A stretch of 64,000 bases of DNA. Origin: Maribacter thermophilus. GTDB lineage: Bacteria > Bacteroidota > Bacteroidia > Flavobacteriales > Flavobacteriaceae. The stretch covers positions 3,000,520-3,064,519 of the forward strand of contig NZ_LDAS01000001.1 of the NCBI RefSeq assembly GCF_001020565.1. The letters are read 5' to 3'. The notes under the pieces were generated by a model that was not told the DNA's origin, searched no databases, and worked only from the letters and a program-made list of their open reading frames with translations. Shown here in pieces: positions 19,762 to 28,247 of this stretch (the first letter of the stretch is position 1; each line of letters opens with the position of its first letter). Made by a program: the position numbers and the translations under genes.

Positions 19762-22008
19762 TTAGCGTATTACTGTGATCGTGCCTTGTTTCAGCACTTC
19801 ACTGGCGTTCCTTATTTTATAATAGAACACCATGTTTTGTTTGGTAAATGCCGTCGACGATTGCGGCCAATTATTCTTATAATCAAATACATTTAAAATC
19901 TCTTCCCCATTCTCGTTATAGATGATAACGTTTACATCCGCTTTGTTAGAATAAGAGTTGGGGATGATCCACTGATCGTTTATCCCATCACCGTTTACAG
20001 TGATAACATTGGGCACTTTAAAGGTGTCCAAAATGGATACTTCGAATTGTTTAACTACTTCACAATTATCAATATTTGCAATTAAGGTATAAATTCCTGG
20101 TTCTGTCACCGTTGCACTATCAGAAGTGCTTATTTCCACATTATTTGGATCCATCCAACTATAGGCCGTACCACCAGTGGCAACCACCGTTTTGGAAGTG
20201 CCTTCCGGTATAATTATTTCCCCGGCAGGATCTAATGTTATCAAGTTTTCATCTAGGGTAGTAACGACTATTTCGTTAGAAACCAAATCACAACCATCCT
20301 TATCTAAAACCAATCGGTATGTTCCTGGGCCCGTGGCAATCAATGTTTCATCTGTGGTACTTACAGTACTTCCATCTAGCTGCCATTGAAAACTTTCAGA
20401 AGACAGATCAAGAGATGCCGTAATAGAAACTTGATCACTAGCACTACAGTAAACAGTACTGGTACTACTTATAGTAACTGTTTCACTCGTTAATAATTGT
20501 ACTGTTAAGGTATTAGATGTTTCGTTGTAAGAGTCGATCGATGCATTAACGCTATAATCCCCGTTCTCTGAATTGGAAGCCAAGCTTATTGATTTTCCGT
20601 TCTGGCCAGCGATGTCCGTACCGTTCTTTTTCCATTGGTAGGTAAAGGCGTCTATTAGATCGGCTGTTACATCCGTTTTTGTCCCATCGGTAGTAATGGC
20701 GTTCACCGTATTTACCTCTAAGACAATATTGGTCGTTTGACAAGCCGTATAACTATCGGCATAATCCAATACTATCTCAAACGAATCGGGCAATACCGCT
20801 GTAGTAGTTTCAGAATTTTTACTGGTAACCGCACAGCTACCACCTGTTTGTGATACTTGCGCATAATATTCCCCTTCTTGGGTAATACTAAGTGAATTAC
20901 TGGTCTCACCGGAAATTTCCACTCCGTTTCTAAACCATTTATAAGTAGGGTTCACGGCAGTTGTGGAAACAGAGAGCACTTGAGATTGTGATGGCAATAC
21001 CACAACATTCTCCGCATTGTTTCTTGTTACGGTGAAGGCATCCGCATTTGTAATTGTTACGGGTTCGGACCGTTCGGTACAAATACCACTTCCAGATATT
21101 TCCACTGCATAATCGCCTTCAAAACCTGTATTTGAAGCATTTATCGTATACGAAGTGGAAGTGGCGCCCGAAATGGCAGTACCATCTTTATACCACTGAT
21201 AACTCCATGAAGAATCAGTAGTATCAATTGAAAGTGTTTCGGTATCAGTATTACAAAGAGCTGTTTTCGTAGGCGTATTTATAGCAATACCAGAACCGGC
21301 ACCCCCAATAGTTACGTCCACTATATTAGAATCTGTATTACCAGAACCTGTACAAACGGGTCCATAATCAATAAAGGCGCTGTACATTCCGCTTTCGGAA
21401 ACCGTTAACGTATGTCCTGTTTCCCCAGAAAGAAGCGTTCCGCTTTTATACCAAATATACTGATAGGTTTCTGGATTCTCTATGTTGTCTACCTGCAAGG
21501 TAATCGGATCCATAGAACATACGCTGCCCGGGGGTACCCCGTCTCCAAGTTCACTTATGTTCAAGTTGGAGGTAACGTCCATATAGTACATATTGTATGC
21601 ATCGGACTCTGCACCTATCTTTTCCGGGTCGGTACTTCTAACGCGCATTTTATATCCATTGCCCCTTGTAGTGGTAGATATAGAAAAGCTAACGTCAAAA
21701 TCGTTGTTGGTGTTCTTATCGGTAATAGTTGCCAATTCGGTAGGCGAATCAAAATTTCCATCCGCATCCGATAGTTCAAGAATAAACTTGTTACCAGCAT
21801 TGGCGGTACCCGCCCATGTGATATTTACAAAGTACTCGTTAAAACCAGAATTACCTGCACAAATGGCAGTCCATGGTGAATTACCGGCCAAATTAGGATT
21901 ATCTGCCGGTTGTGGTGCGTTAATTACAATTGCTTGTGCTGATAGCTGTAGGAAGCCAATCAACATAAAGGTTACGGTTAAGATGTAAGATTTGTAAAAA
22001 TTTTTCAT
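19762..22008 (-). CDS. sprC: SprC-like secreted Ig-repeat protein with type B sorting domain
   Basis: A 748-residue secreted protein with a signal peptide ending near QLSAQA. Several Ig-like or PKD-like repeats each show the pattern Y.W[YF][KR][DN]G..ISG.T and end in G.Y...V (for example YQWYKDGTAISG and YKWFRNGVEISG). The last about 85 residues are a gliding-motility C-terminal (type B CTD) domain beginning VPNVITVNGDGINDQW. T9SS would export it and could attach it to the surface. It is first in the sprC-sprD-sprB-sprF order known from F. johnsoniae, which is the main reason for the symbol. sprD follows after 8 bp. Confidence 0.72.
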   Translation of the reverse strand: MKNFYKSYILTVTFMLIGFLQLSAQAIVINAPQPADNPNLAGNSPWTAICAGNSGFNEYFVNITWAGTANAGNKFILELSDADGNFDSPTELATITDKNTNNDFDVSFSISTTTRGNGYKMRVRSTDPEKIGAESDAYNMYYMDVTSNLNISELGDGVPPGSVCSMDPITLQVDNIENPETYQYIWYKSGTLLSGETGHTLTVSESGMYSAFIDYGPVCTGSGNTDSNIVDVTIGGAGSGIAINTPTKTALCNTDTETLSIDTTDSSWSYQWYKDGTAISGATSTSYTINASNTGFEGDYAVEISGSGICTERSEPVTITNADAFTVTRNNAENVVVLPSQSQVLSVSTTAVNPTYKWFRNGVEISGETSNSLSITQEGEYYAQVSQTGGSCAVTSKNSETTTAVLPDSFEIVLDYADSYTACQTTNIVLEVNTVNAITTDGTKTDVTADLIDAFTYQWKKNGTDIAGQNGKSISLASNSENGDYSVNASIDSYNETSNTLTVQLLTSETVTISSTSTVYCSASDQVSITASLDLSSESFQWQLDGSTVSTTDETLIATGPGTYRLVLDKDGCDLVSNEIVVTTLDENLITLDPAGEIIIPEGTSKTVVATGGTAYSWMDPNNVEISTSDSATVTEPGIYTLIANIDNCEVVKQFEVSILDTFKVPNVITVNGDGINDQWIIPNSYSNKADVNVIIYNENGEEILNVFDYKNNWPQSSTAFTKQNMVFYYKIRNASEVLKQGTITVIR

Positions 22009-22075
22009 AGTGATGTGTAGTTTTGGGCCCCTATGTTTATGAATGTTGAAGGTCGATTCATTAAAACCTAGTACT

Positions 22076-22147
22076 CAAAACAAATATGTCATATATAACG
22101 GGGGCACTGAATTTATTGTTGTAGGCAAGTTTAAAAATGTTGTGAAA
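22076..22147 (-). promoter_or_regulatory. Upstream control module of sprC, shared with sprB
   Basis: TTTCACAACA, 15 bp, ACAACAATAAATT, 22 bp, ATATTTGTTTTG on the minus strand, ending 68 bp before the sprC start. Element order and spacing equal those in front of sprB. The region is shared with the divergently transcribed glnS, whose -7 box is at 22202. Confidence 0.6.
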
Positions 22148-22201
22148 GTGATTTAATGCAGTGTGAGCACATTTTAATTCAAGGTATTAAGCCAATTTTG
22201 C

Positions 22202-22209
22202 TACTTTTG
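22202..22209 (+). promoter_or_regulatory. -7 promoter element for glnS
   Basis: TACTTTTG matches TAnnTTTG and lies 19 bp before the glnS ATG, predicting a very short leader. No clear -33 box. Confidence 0.55.
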
Positions 22210-22228
22210 TAGCTTCAAAAATCAAACT

Positions 22229-23914
22229 ATGAGCGAGACATCGAAGTCTTTAAATTTTATAGAGCAAATTATAGAAGAAGACCTAAGTAACGGGTATTCA
22301 AAAAATGATTTGCGTTTTAGGTTTCCGCCAGAACCAAATGGCTATTTGCACATAGGGCATGCAAGTTCCATCTGCTTGAATTTTGGGCTAGGTTTACGTT
22401 ATGATGCCCCGGTAAACCTTAGGTTCGATGACACCAATCCTGCAAAGGAAGAACAAGAGTTCGTCGATGCGATTAAACAGGATGTAACTTGGTTGGGCTT
22501 TAAGTGGGATACCGAACGGTATGCTTCTGACTATTTTCAACAATTATATGATTGGGCCGTACAGCTAATAAAGGATGGCAAGGCCTATGTAGATAGCCAG
22601 ACTTCAGAAGAAATGGCCGCCCAAAAAGGAACACCGACAGAACCCGGTGTAGATAGTCCCTTTAGAAATAGATCTGTCGAAGAAAACCTATCGCTCTTTG
22701 AAGGAATGAAAAATGGTGAATATAAAGAAGGCACCCATGTATTGCGCGCCAAAATAGATATGGCTTCTACCAACATGTTAATGCGTGATCCCATTATGTA
22801 CCGAATTCTTCATAAAGCACATCACAGAACAAATACCGATTGGTGTATTTATCCGATGTACGACTGGACACACGGTGAAAGTGACTATATAGAACAGGTT
22901 TCGCATTCGCTTTGTACGTTAGAATTTTTGCCACATAGAGAATTATATGACTGGTTTTTAGATCAAGTTACCTCACCCGATAAGTTAAGACCTAAACAAC
23001 GTGAATTCGCTAGAAGAAATTTGAGCCATACCGTTGTAAGCAAGCGAAAACTGGCCCAATTGGTAGAACAAAACATAGTTAATGGATGGGACGACCCACG
23101 TATGCCCACCATTTCTGGATTAAGAAGAAGAGGATATACCCCAGAATCTATCCGTAACTTTGTAGATACCATTGGTATCGCTAAAAGGGATAACTTAATA
23201 GATGTTTCGCTGTTGGAATTTCATGTACGCGAACACCTAAATAAAATTACCCCAAGGGTTATGGGGGTTTTAGATCCATTAAAGTTGGTCATCACCAATT
23301 ATCCAGAAGGACAAGAGGAATGGTTAGAGGCCGAGAACAGTCCCGAAGATGAATCTTTGGGTTCTAGACAAGTTCCATTTTCTAAAGAACTGTATATAGA
23401 AAAAGCCGATTTTAAGGAAGAAGCGAACAAAAAATTCTTTCGTCTAAAATTAGGGGGAGAAGTCCGGCTTAAGAACGGTTATATTATTAAGGCCGAGAGT
23501 TGTACAAAAAATACCGAAGGGGATATTGTTGAGGTTCAGTGTACCTACGACCCCAAAAGTAAGAGTGGAAGCGGCACGCCAGAAAGTCTACGCCGTGTAA
23601 AGGGCACCCTACATTGGGTTTCTATAAAACATGCCGTTGCGGCAGAAGTAAGGTTATACGATCGTTTGTTTACCGACGAAAGTCCGGATACCCATAAGGA
23701 TAAAGACTTTATGGATTTTATTAACCCGGACTCTCTAAAAACGATTACCGGTTATGTAGAGCCGAGTTTAAAAAGTGCCTCTGTTGGTGAGCGTTTCCAG
23801 TTTCAGCGTATCGGGTATTTTTGTGTAGACAAGGATTCCTCTTCAGACAAATTGGTTTTCAACAGAACTGTAGGTCTTCGCGATTCTTGGGCCAAGATTC
23901 AACAAAAGAATTAA
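22229..23914 (+). CDS. glnS: Glutamine-tRNA ligase
   Basis: A class I aminoacyl-tRNA synthetase charging tRNA-Gln with glutamine in the cytosol. The 561-residue length is typical. The catalytic Rossmann domain shows RFPPEPNGYLHIGHA (HIGH signature, residues 41-44), LRFDDTNP, and the KMSKS-equivalent VVSKRKL near residue 272. The beta-barrel anticodon-binding domain follows, with the family segment GTLHWVS. GlnRS next to a GltX elsewhere in the window implies direct glutaminylation instead of only the transamidation route. Transcribed alone from a -7 box 19 bp upstream. Confidence 0.97.
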   Translation: MSETSKSLNFIEQIIEEDLSNGYSKNDLRFRFPPEPNGYLHIGHASSICLNFGLGLRYDAPVNLRFDDTNPAKEEQEFVDAIKQDVTWLGFKWDTERYASDYFQQLYDWAVQLIKDGKAYVDSQTSEEMAAQKGTPTEPGVDSPFRNRSVEENLSLFEGMKNGEYKEGTHVLRAKIDMASTNMLMRDPIMYRILHKAHHRTNTDWCIYPMYDWTHGESDYIEQVSHSLCTLEFLPHRELYDWFLDQVTSPDKLRPKQREFARRNLSHTVVSKRKLAQLVEQNIVNGWDDPRMPTISGLRRRGYTPESIRNFVDTIGIAKRDNLIDVSLLEFHVREHLNKITPRVMGVLDPLKLVITNYPEGQEEWLEAENSPEDESLGSRQVPFSKELYIEKADFKEEANKKFFRLKLGGEVRLKNGYIIKAESCTKNTEGDIVEVQCTYDPKSKSGSGTPESLRRVKGTLHWVSIKHAVAAEVRLYDRLFTDESPDTHKDKDFMDFINPDSLKTITGYVEPSLKSASVGERFQFQRIGYFCVDKDSSSDKLVFNRTVGLRDSWAKIQQKN

Positions 23915-24134
23915 AGCCCTTTTGAACAGCGCTGCCATTGCCATTTTTTGAAATAAACAATATCTATGGGTAAAGCCGTTGTCTATTGTCTTAGTCAATT
24001 CTGTTTCGCCTTTTTAAAAGCGTTTTAAGCGCGGTTTTCCAAAGTTAGACCTGTTGGTATATTCTTGTGCTAGAAAAAACCTTGACGGGTGTTTTCTTTC
24101 GATTTACACTCATAGACCCTATTTTCAAAACAAA
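23915..24134. other. Intergenic stretch between glnS and the SPFH gene
   Basis: About 300 bp lies between convergent genes. Apart from the hairpin at 24135-24164, I see no coding potential with support, RNA gene or repeat here. Confidence 0.5.
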
Positions 24135-24164
24135 AAGGCTCGCGTTTTAAAAACCGCGAGCCTT
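24135..24164 (-). terminator. Terminator of the SPFH-domain gene
   Basis: A 10-bp GC-rich perfect stem (AAGGCTCGCG/CGCGAGCCTT) with a 10-nt loop. The T-rich tail (TTTTTG) is on the minus strand, so it serves the minus-strand gene ending at 24216. It may also stop glnS read-through weakly. Confidence 0.8.
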
Positions 24165-24215
24165 CAGGTTGCAATAGTTGAGTGTTTAGAAAATTATCCG
24201 TTTAAATTATACCAA

Positions 24216-25154
24216 TTATTCTTTTTTGTCCGTTGTCTTTTTTCCACTCGATTTTTTCATCTGTTCACCGATCATATTGCTGGCCGTAAAAGATGCGACC
24301 ATATTGTTTAACATATCACTGCCTGCCTGGGGTGAATTAGGCAAAAGTATAAGGTTGGTGTTGGTTTCTTCCCCTATGCTTTGCAGGGTATCATAATGTT
24401 GGGTTACCACGATCAGCGCCGAGGCCTCTTGTGAGTTGATGCCAACTTTATTGAGTACTTCCACAGATTCTTCCAATCCACGGGCAATCTCCCTACGTTG
24501 ATCCGCAATACCTTGCCCTTGTAATCTCTTACTTTCAGCTTCCGCCTTTGCTTTTTCTACAATCAGAATACGTGCCGCATCTCCCTCGAACTGAGCGGCA
24601 ATTTTTTCTCTCTCAGAAGCATTAATTCTATTCATGGCCGCTTTTACCTGTGCATCGGGGTCGATATCTGTAACAAGGGTCTTAATGATATCAAATCCAT
24701 AATCGAGCATTGCGTCGTTCAATTCTGCTTTTACTGCCAACGCTATATCGTCTTTCTTTACAAAAACATCGTCCAGCTTCATTTTTGGTACCTCGGCCCT
24801 TACCACATCGAATACATATGAGGTAATCTGATCATGCGGATAATCCAATTTGTAAAAAGCGTCATACACTTTTTCTTTAATAACCTTATACTGAACAGAT
24901 ACCTTAAGGCGAACAAAAACATCGTCCAATGTTTTGGTTTCGATTATAACATCCAATTGTTGAATTTTTAAGCTCAACCTCCCGGCGATCCGTTGCACAA
25001 AAGGTATTTTAAATTGAAGTCCTGAATGCCTAATACTACTAAACCTACCAAAAGTTTCAATAATCGCAGCTGTTTGTTGCTTTACGATAAAAACAAAGGA
25101 CAACAGCACCAGTCCTAAAAAGATAAAAATCGGAATCCAAATAAATCCACCCAT
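24216..25154 (-). CDS. SPFH/band-7 domain membrane protein (HIR/stomatin-like)
   Basis: A 312-residue protein with one N-terminal membrane helix (about residues 4-24). A band-7/SPFH domain (about 25-180) follows, including GRFSSIRHSGLQFKIPF and VDYPHDQITSYVFDVVRAEVPKM-like elements. A charged coiled coil (about 180-235) has EREKIAAQFEGDAARILIVEKAKAEAESKRLQGQG. The tail is hydrophilic and lysine-rich. Such proteins form ring-like scaffolds in membrane microdomains. Sequence layout resembles the hypersensitive-induced-reaction type. No NfeD-like partner gene is adjacent, so it stands alone here. Confidence 0.85.
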   Translation of the reverse strand: MGGFIWIPIFIFLGLVLLSFVFIVKQQTAAIIETFGRFSSIRHSGLQFKIPFVQRIAGRLSLKIQQLDVIIETKTLDDVFVRLKVSVQYKVIKEKVYDAFYKLDYPHDQITSYVFDVVRAEVPKMKLDDVFVKKDDIALAVKAELNDAMLDYGFDIIKTLVTDIDPDAQVKAAMNRINASEREKIAAQFEGDAARILIVEKAKAEAESKRLQGQGIADQRREIARGLEESVEVLNKVGINSQEASALIVVTQHYDTLQSIGEETNTNLILLPNSPQAGSDMLNNMVASFTASNMIGEQMKKSSGKKTTDKKE

Positions 25155-25376
25155 AATAAAGTATTTAAGTTATTGATTCAATGTACAAAATCGTTTCTAT
25201 ATATGTAGTGTTTCGCCGTTATTTGTTACACCTCCTTAATAAGGCTTTCACCCCACAGTCCATAGGTGTACATTATTTACTTACTTTTAACGAAAAGGCC
25301 TTGAAGCATGATAACGTTACAGCTGCCTTTAAAAACACTGGTTTATTCAGCCTTATGTCTTTAAAAACCTTTTGGT

Positions 25377-25742
25377 ATGAAACCTAATGATGAAGCGTTC
25401 TATTTAAATCAAGCGGAACCCAATAGAAGTTGTTTGCTTGCTATAAGGTCTATGATTATAAAGATGAATTCTAATATCAGTGAAACAAAAAAATACGGCA
25501 TGCCCTGCTTTTGTTTCAAGAAAAAGGCCTTTTGCTATCTCTGGATAGACAAAAAAACCAACGAACCTTACATTCTGTTTGTTGATGGCAAACATATAGA
25601 ACATACAAAGCTAGAAGCAGGAAACAGGTCTAAAATGAAAATTTTTAGACTAGACCCCAATAAAGATTTACCTATGAAAACCCTTGAATCTTTATTTTTC
25701 AAGACCATAAGGTTATACACTTCGGGTACTGTTAAATCATAG
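25377..25742 (+). CDS. DUF1801-family (YdhG-like) small protein
   Basis: A 121-residue cytosolic protein with the DUF1801 pattern: an N-terminal helical part ending in IRSMIIKMNSNISETKKYGMPCFCFKKKAFCYLWIDKK, then a strand-rich part with YILFVDGKHIEH and a C-terminal helix. The family is thought to include iron-chaperone-like frataxin-fold proteins, but its function here is unknown. The start chosen has the first Met consistent with the domain. It is a single gene with no visible operon partner. Confidence 0.7.
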   Translation: MKPNDEAFYLNQAEPNRSCLLAIRSMIIKMNSNISETKKYGMPCFCFKKKAFCYLWIDKKTNEPYILFVDGKHIEHTKLEAGNRSKMKIFRLDPNKDLPMKTLESLFFKTIRLYTSGTVKS

Positions 25743-25888
25743 GTGTGCGATTTAACACTTTCTATATCAGAAAGACAAAAAATTATACCAATTTGTACAA
25801 AAGAAAAGTGGTGATCTGAAATTACGGTCAATTACATCGTTTCCATTAATAAAACAGTACTTTAGTATTACAATGGCCGCAACCTTTA

Positions 25889-26632
25889 ATGATGGATAAA
25901 TTAAACTACATATTTTTGATTTTGGCCCTACTTGCCGAGATCATTGGTACCATTGGAGGTTTCGGGTCTTCCGTGTTTTTTGTGCCCATTGGCAATTTCT
26001 ATTTCGACTTCCATTATGTCCTAGGGCTAACGGCCTTGTTTCACTTGGCCAGTAATATGAGTAAAATTCTATTGTTCAAAAAAGGGTTGGACAAAAAGCT
26101 TTTGGTTAACATAGGGGTTCCTTCGGTAATATTCGTAATTGTAGGAGGCCTCTTAACAAAACTGGTGGACGGCACTTATTTAGAAATTGTTCTCGCCCTG
26201 TTCTTGGTTGGCCTAAGCCTTCTTTTTCTGATAAAAAAAGATTTGATAATTGCGCCCAACAAGAAAAATGCCATTACGGGCGGTGCTCTTTCCGGTTTTT
26301 CAGCAGGTCTTCTAGGTACCGGAGGAGCCATCCGAGGATTAACAATGGCCGCCTTTAATCTAGAAAAAAGTGTCTTTATTGCCACTTCGGCCTTTATAGA
26401 TTTCTTTATAGATTTTACACGTACGTTCGTCTACTTCAACAACGGGTATATAACAACGGAGCACCTTATCTACATCCCTTTTCTTTTAGGTATCGGTATT
26501 CTTGGTACTTATCTGGGCAAACGAATTTTACACTACATACCACAAGACAAGTTTAAGAAAATATCTTTGGTCCTCATTTTGCTAATAGGCCTTGTAACCC
26601 TTATAAATGTATTGGGCAACCTGGATTATTGA
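25889..26632 (+). CDS. TauE/SafE-family permease
   Basis: A 247-residue integral membrane protein with about eight predicted helices and a two-half architecture. The glycine-rich stretch GTIGGFGSSVFFVPIG in the first half and its counterpart GGALSGFSAGLLGTGGAIRG in the second half are the family signature. Members export or import small sulfur-containing or organic anions across the inner membrane, and the substrate cannot be predicted. ATG at 25892 is an equally possible start. No neighbouring sulfur genes point to a pathway. Confidence 0.85.
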   Translation: MMDKLNYIFLILALLAEIIGTIGGFGSSVFFVPIGNFYFDFHYVLGLTALFHLASNMSKILLFKKGLDKKLLVNIGVPSVIFVIVGGLLTKLVDGTYLEIVLALFLVGLSLLFLIKKDLIIAPNKKNAITGGALSGFSAGLLGTGGAIRGLTMAAFNLEKSVFIATSAFIDFFIDFTRTFVYFNNGYITTEHLIYIPFLLGIGILGTYLGKRILHYIPQDKFKKISLVLILLIGLVTLINVLGNLDY

Positions 26633-26778
26633 TTATAGTTCTCCGCTAAAATTTTTCTAAAAATTTATCACTGATTAATTATAGACCTACAGGTATTAAG
26701 TAAATGGTTTTCCTATATTTATTCATTTATCTATTGATGTTCATTTTATAAATTTTAAATACTCGAAAAATCTTACCA

Positions 26779-28065
26779 ATGAGAAAACAGCATGGTATTT
26801 TTGTGTTGGTTTTTATGGCCATCACCCTTATTTTATCTTCTTGCAAATCAACATCTAACATTCGGTCATCCGTTACCTCCATTAATTCTGAAACTACCTT
26901 ACAAAAACCTTATGTTATCTTAATTTCTTTGGATGGCTTCCGTTGGGATTATGTAGACCGGTTTAATCCTCCTTTTTTAAGTAACTTTATAAAAACCGGG
27001 GTAAAGGCCGAGTCTCTGATACCTTCTTTTCCTTCAAAAACTTTTCCCAACCATTATACTATTGCCACTGGTATGTATCCAGAAAACCATGGTCTTATCT
27101 CAAATACCTTCTATAGCCATAAAAAGAAGCAGATGTATAGGATCCGAGACCGTAAAATGGTGGAAGATGGTGAGTTTTATGGTGGAACCCCTATTTGGGT
27201 GCAAGCCTCACGTGCCGGAATGGTCACTGCCAGCTACTTCTTTGTTGGAACAGAAGCCAACATACAGGGTATAAAACCTACCTATTACCGAAAGTATGAC
27301 GGAAGCATAAAAAACGAAGCCCGTGTACAACAGGCATTGAAATGGTTGGATCTACCGCCAAAAGAAAGACCCCACCTGATTACGCTCTATTTCTCTGACA
27401 TGGACGATACCGGACACCGTTTTGGCCCCAATGCCGATGAAAAACTCAAAGAAACACTTATGACACTGGACAAAAACCTCAGTGACCTTTATAATGGGGT
27501 AAATGCCACAGGGCTTCCCGTGAACATATTGATAGTCTCTGACCACGGTATGGCCAATGTGAATAAGGACCATTATATTGCCGTTGAAGACATTAAAAAC
27601 GATGACCTCTATACTACCATAGACAACGGGGCCATTGTGTTTATACTTCCCAAGGATAAAAGCCAAACAAATGAAATCGTTGCTTCCTTAAAACAAAAAG
27701 AAAACCATTTTAAGGTATATAAAACAGAAGAGACCCCTGGTTTCGAATATACACCGAAAAACGAGGACTGGGGTTCTATTCAGGTTATTCCCGATTTCGG
27801 CTATTATTTTTCTTCGAAAGAAGCTATCGCAGCTAAGAAGAAAAAACCTCAAACTTCTTATGGTGTACATGGGTACGATCCAACATATAAAGAAATGCAC
27901 GGTATTTTTTATGCCAATGGCCCTGCTTTTAAAAACGGTCATACCATTCCGCCCACCAAGAACATTCATATTTATCCTTTGATATGCGAAATATTAGACC
28001 TGGACTTACCTGCCGACGTCGATGGTAATTTAAGGGCCGTACAAGGCGTTCTAAAGGATAAATAA
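26779..28065 (+). CDS. Lipoprotein nucleotide pyrophosphatase/phosphodiesterase (alkaline phosphatase superfamily)
   Basis: A 428-residue exported lipoprotein (lipobox LILSSC). The type I phosphodiesterase/nucleotide pyrophosphatase domain shows metal ligand LISLDG, the catalytic-Thr segment FPSKTFPNHYTIATG, SDMDDTGHRFGP, IVSDHGM and HGYDPTYKEMHG, which together supply the two-zinc site. ENPP-type enzymes hydrolyse nucleotide or phospholipid phosphodiesters. The likely location is the periplasmic or outer face, and the role would be phosphate or nucleotide scavenging. Single gene. Its transcript probably ends at the hairpin at 28213. Confidence 0.9.
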   Translation: MRKQHGIFVLVFMAITLILSSCKSTSNIRSSVTSINSETTLQKPYVILISLDGFRWDYVDRFNPPFLSNFIKTGVKAESLIPSFPSKTFPNHYTIATGMYPENHGLISNTFYSHKKKQMYRIRDRKMVEDGEFYGGTPIWVQASRAGMVTASYFFVGTEANIQGIKPTYYRKYDGSIKNEARVQQALKWLDLPPKERPHLITLYFSDMDDTGHRFGPNADEKLKETLMTLDKNLSDLYNGVNATGLPVNILIVSDHGMANVNKDHYIAVEDIKNDDLYTTIDNGAIVFILPKDKSQTNEIVASLKQKENHFKVYKTEETPGFEYTPKNEDWGSIQVIPDFGYYFSSKEAIAAKKKKPQTSYGVHGYDPTYKEMHGIFYANGPAFKNGHTIPPTKNIHIYPLICEILDLDLPADVDGNLRAVQGVLKDK

Positions 28066-28212
28066 AAAGAACAGCTACAACTTGACGCTATTAGCGAAAA
28101 AATGCATTGTGCACAAAGAATAGGCCGTTTAGGGGGCGGGGAAGATACAACACACAACCCGCCATAAAGACGCCTAAAACCGCTTAAAAGAAAATTTATA
28201 GCTTTTATGAAT

Positions 28213-28247
28213 AAACGCCATTTTAGCCTAGAGCTAAAATGGCGTTT
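28213..28247 (-). terminator. Hairpin overlapping the 3' end of gltX
   Basis: A perfect 15-bp stem, AAACGCCATTTTAGC and its complement, with a 5-nt loop. The last codons and stop of gltX lie within the stem. A T5 run follows on the plus strand, while the minus-strand tail is less T-rich, so it may serve the upstream plus-strand phosphodiesterase gene as much as gltX. Confidence 0.75.

Noticed and set aside
24000-24215. Possible coding gene between glnS and SPFH gene (85-codon ORF at 24054)
   Set aside because: It spans the terminator hairpin and the 3' end of the SPFH gene in antisense, with no protein signature.
25181-25387. 68-codon ORF before the DUF1801 gene
   Set aside because: No recognisable domain or homology signature, overlaps the next gene start and is not in a plausible operon.
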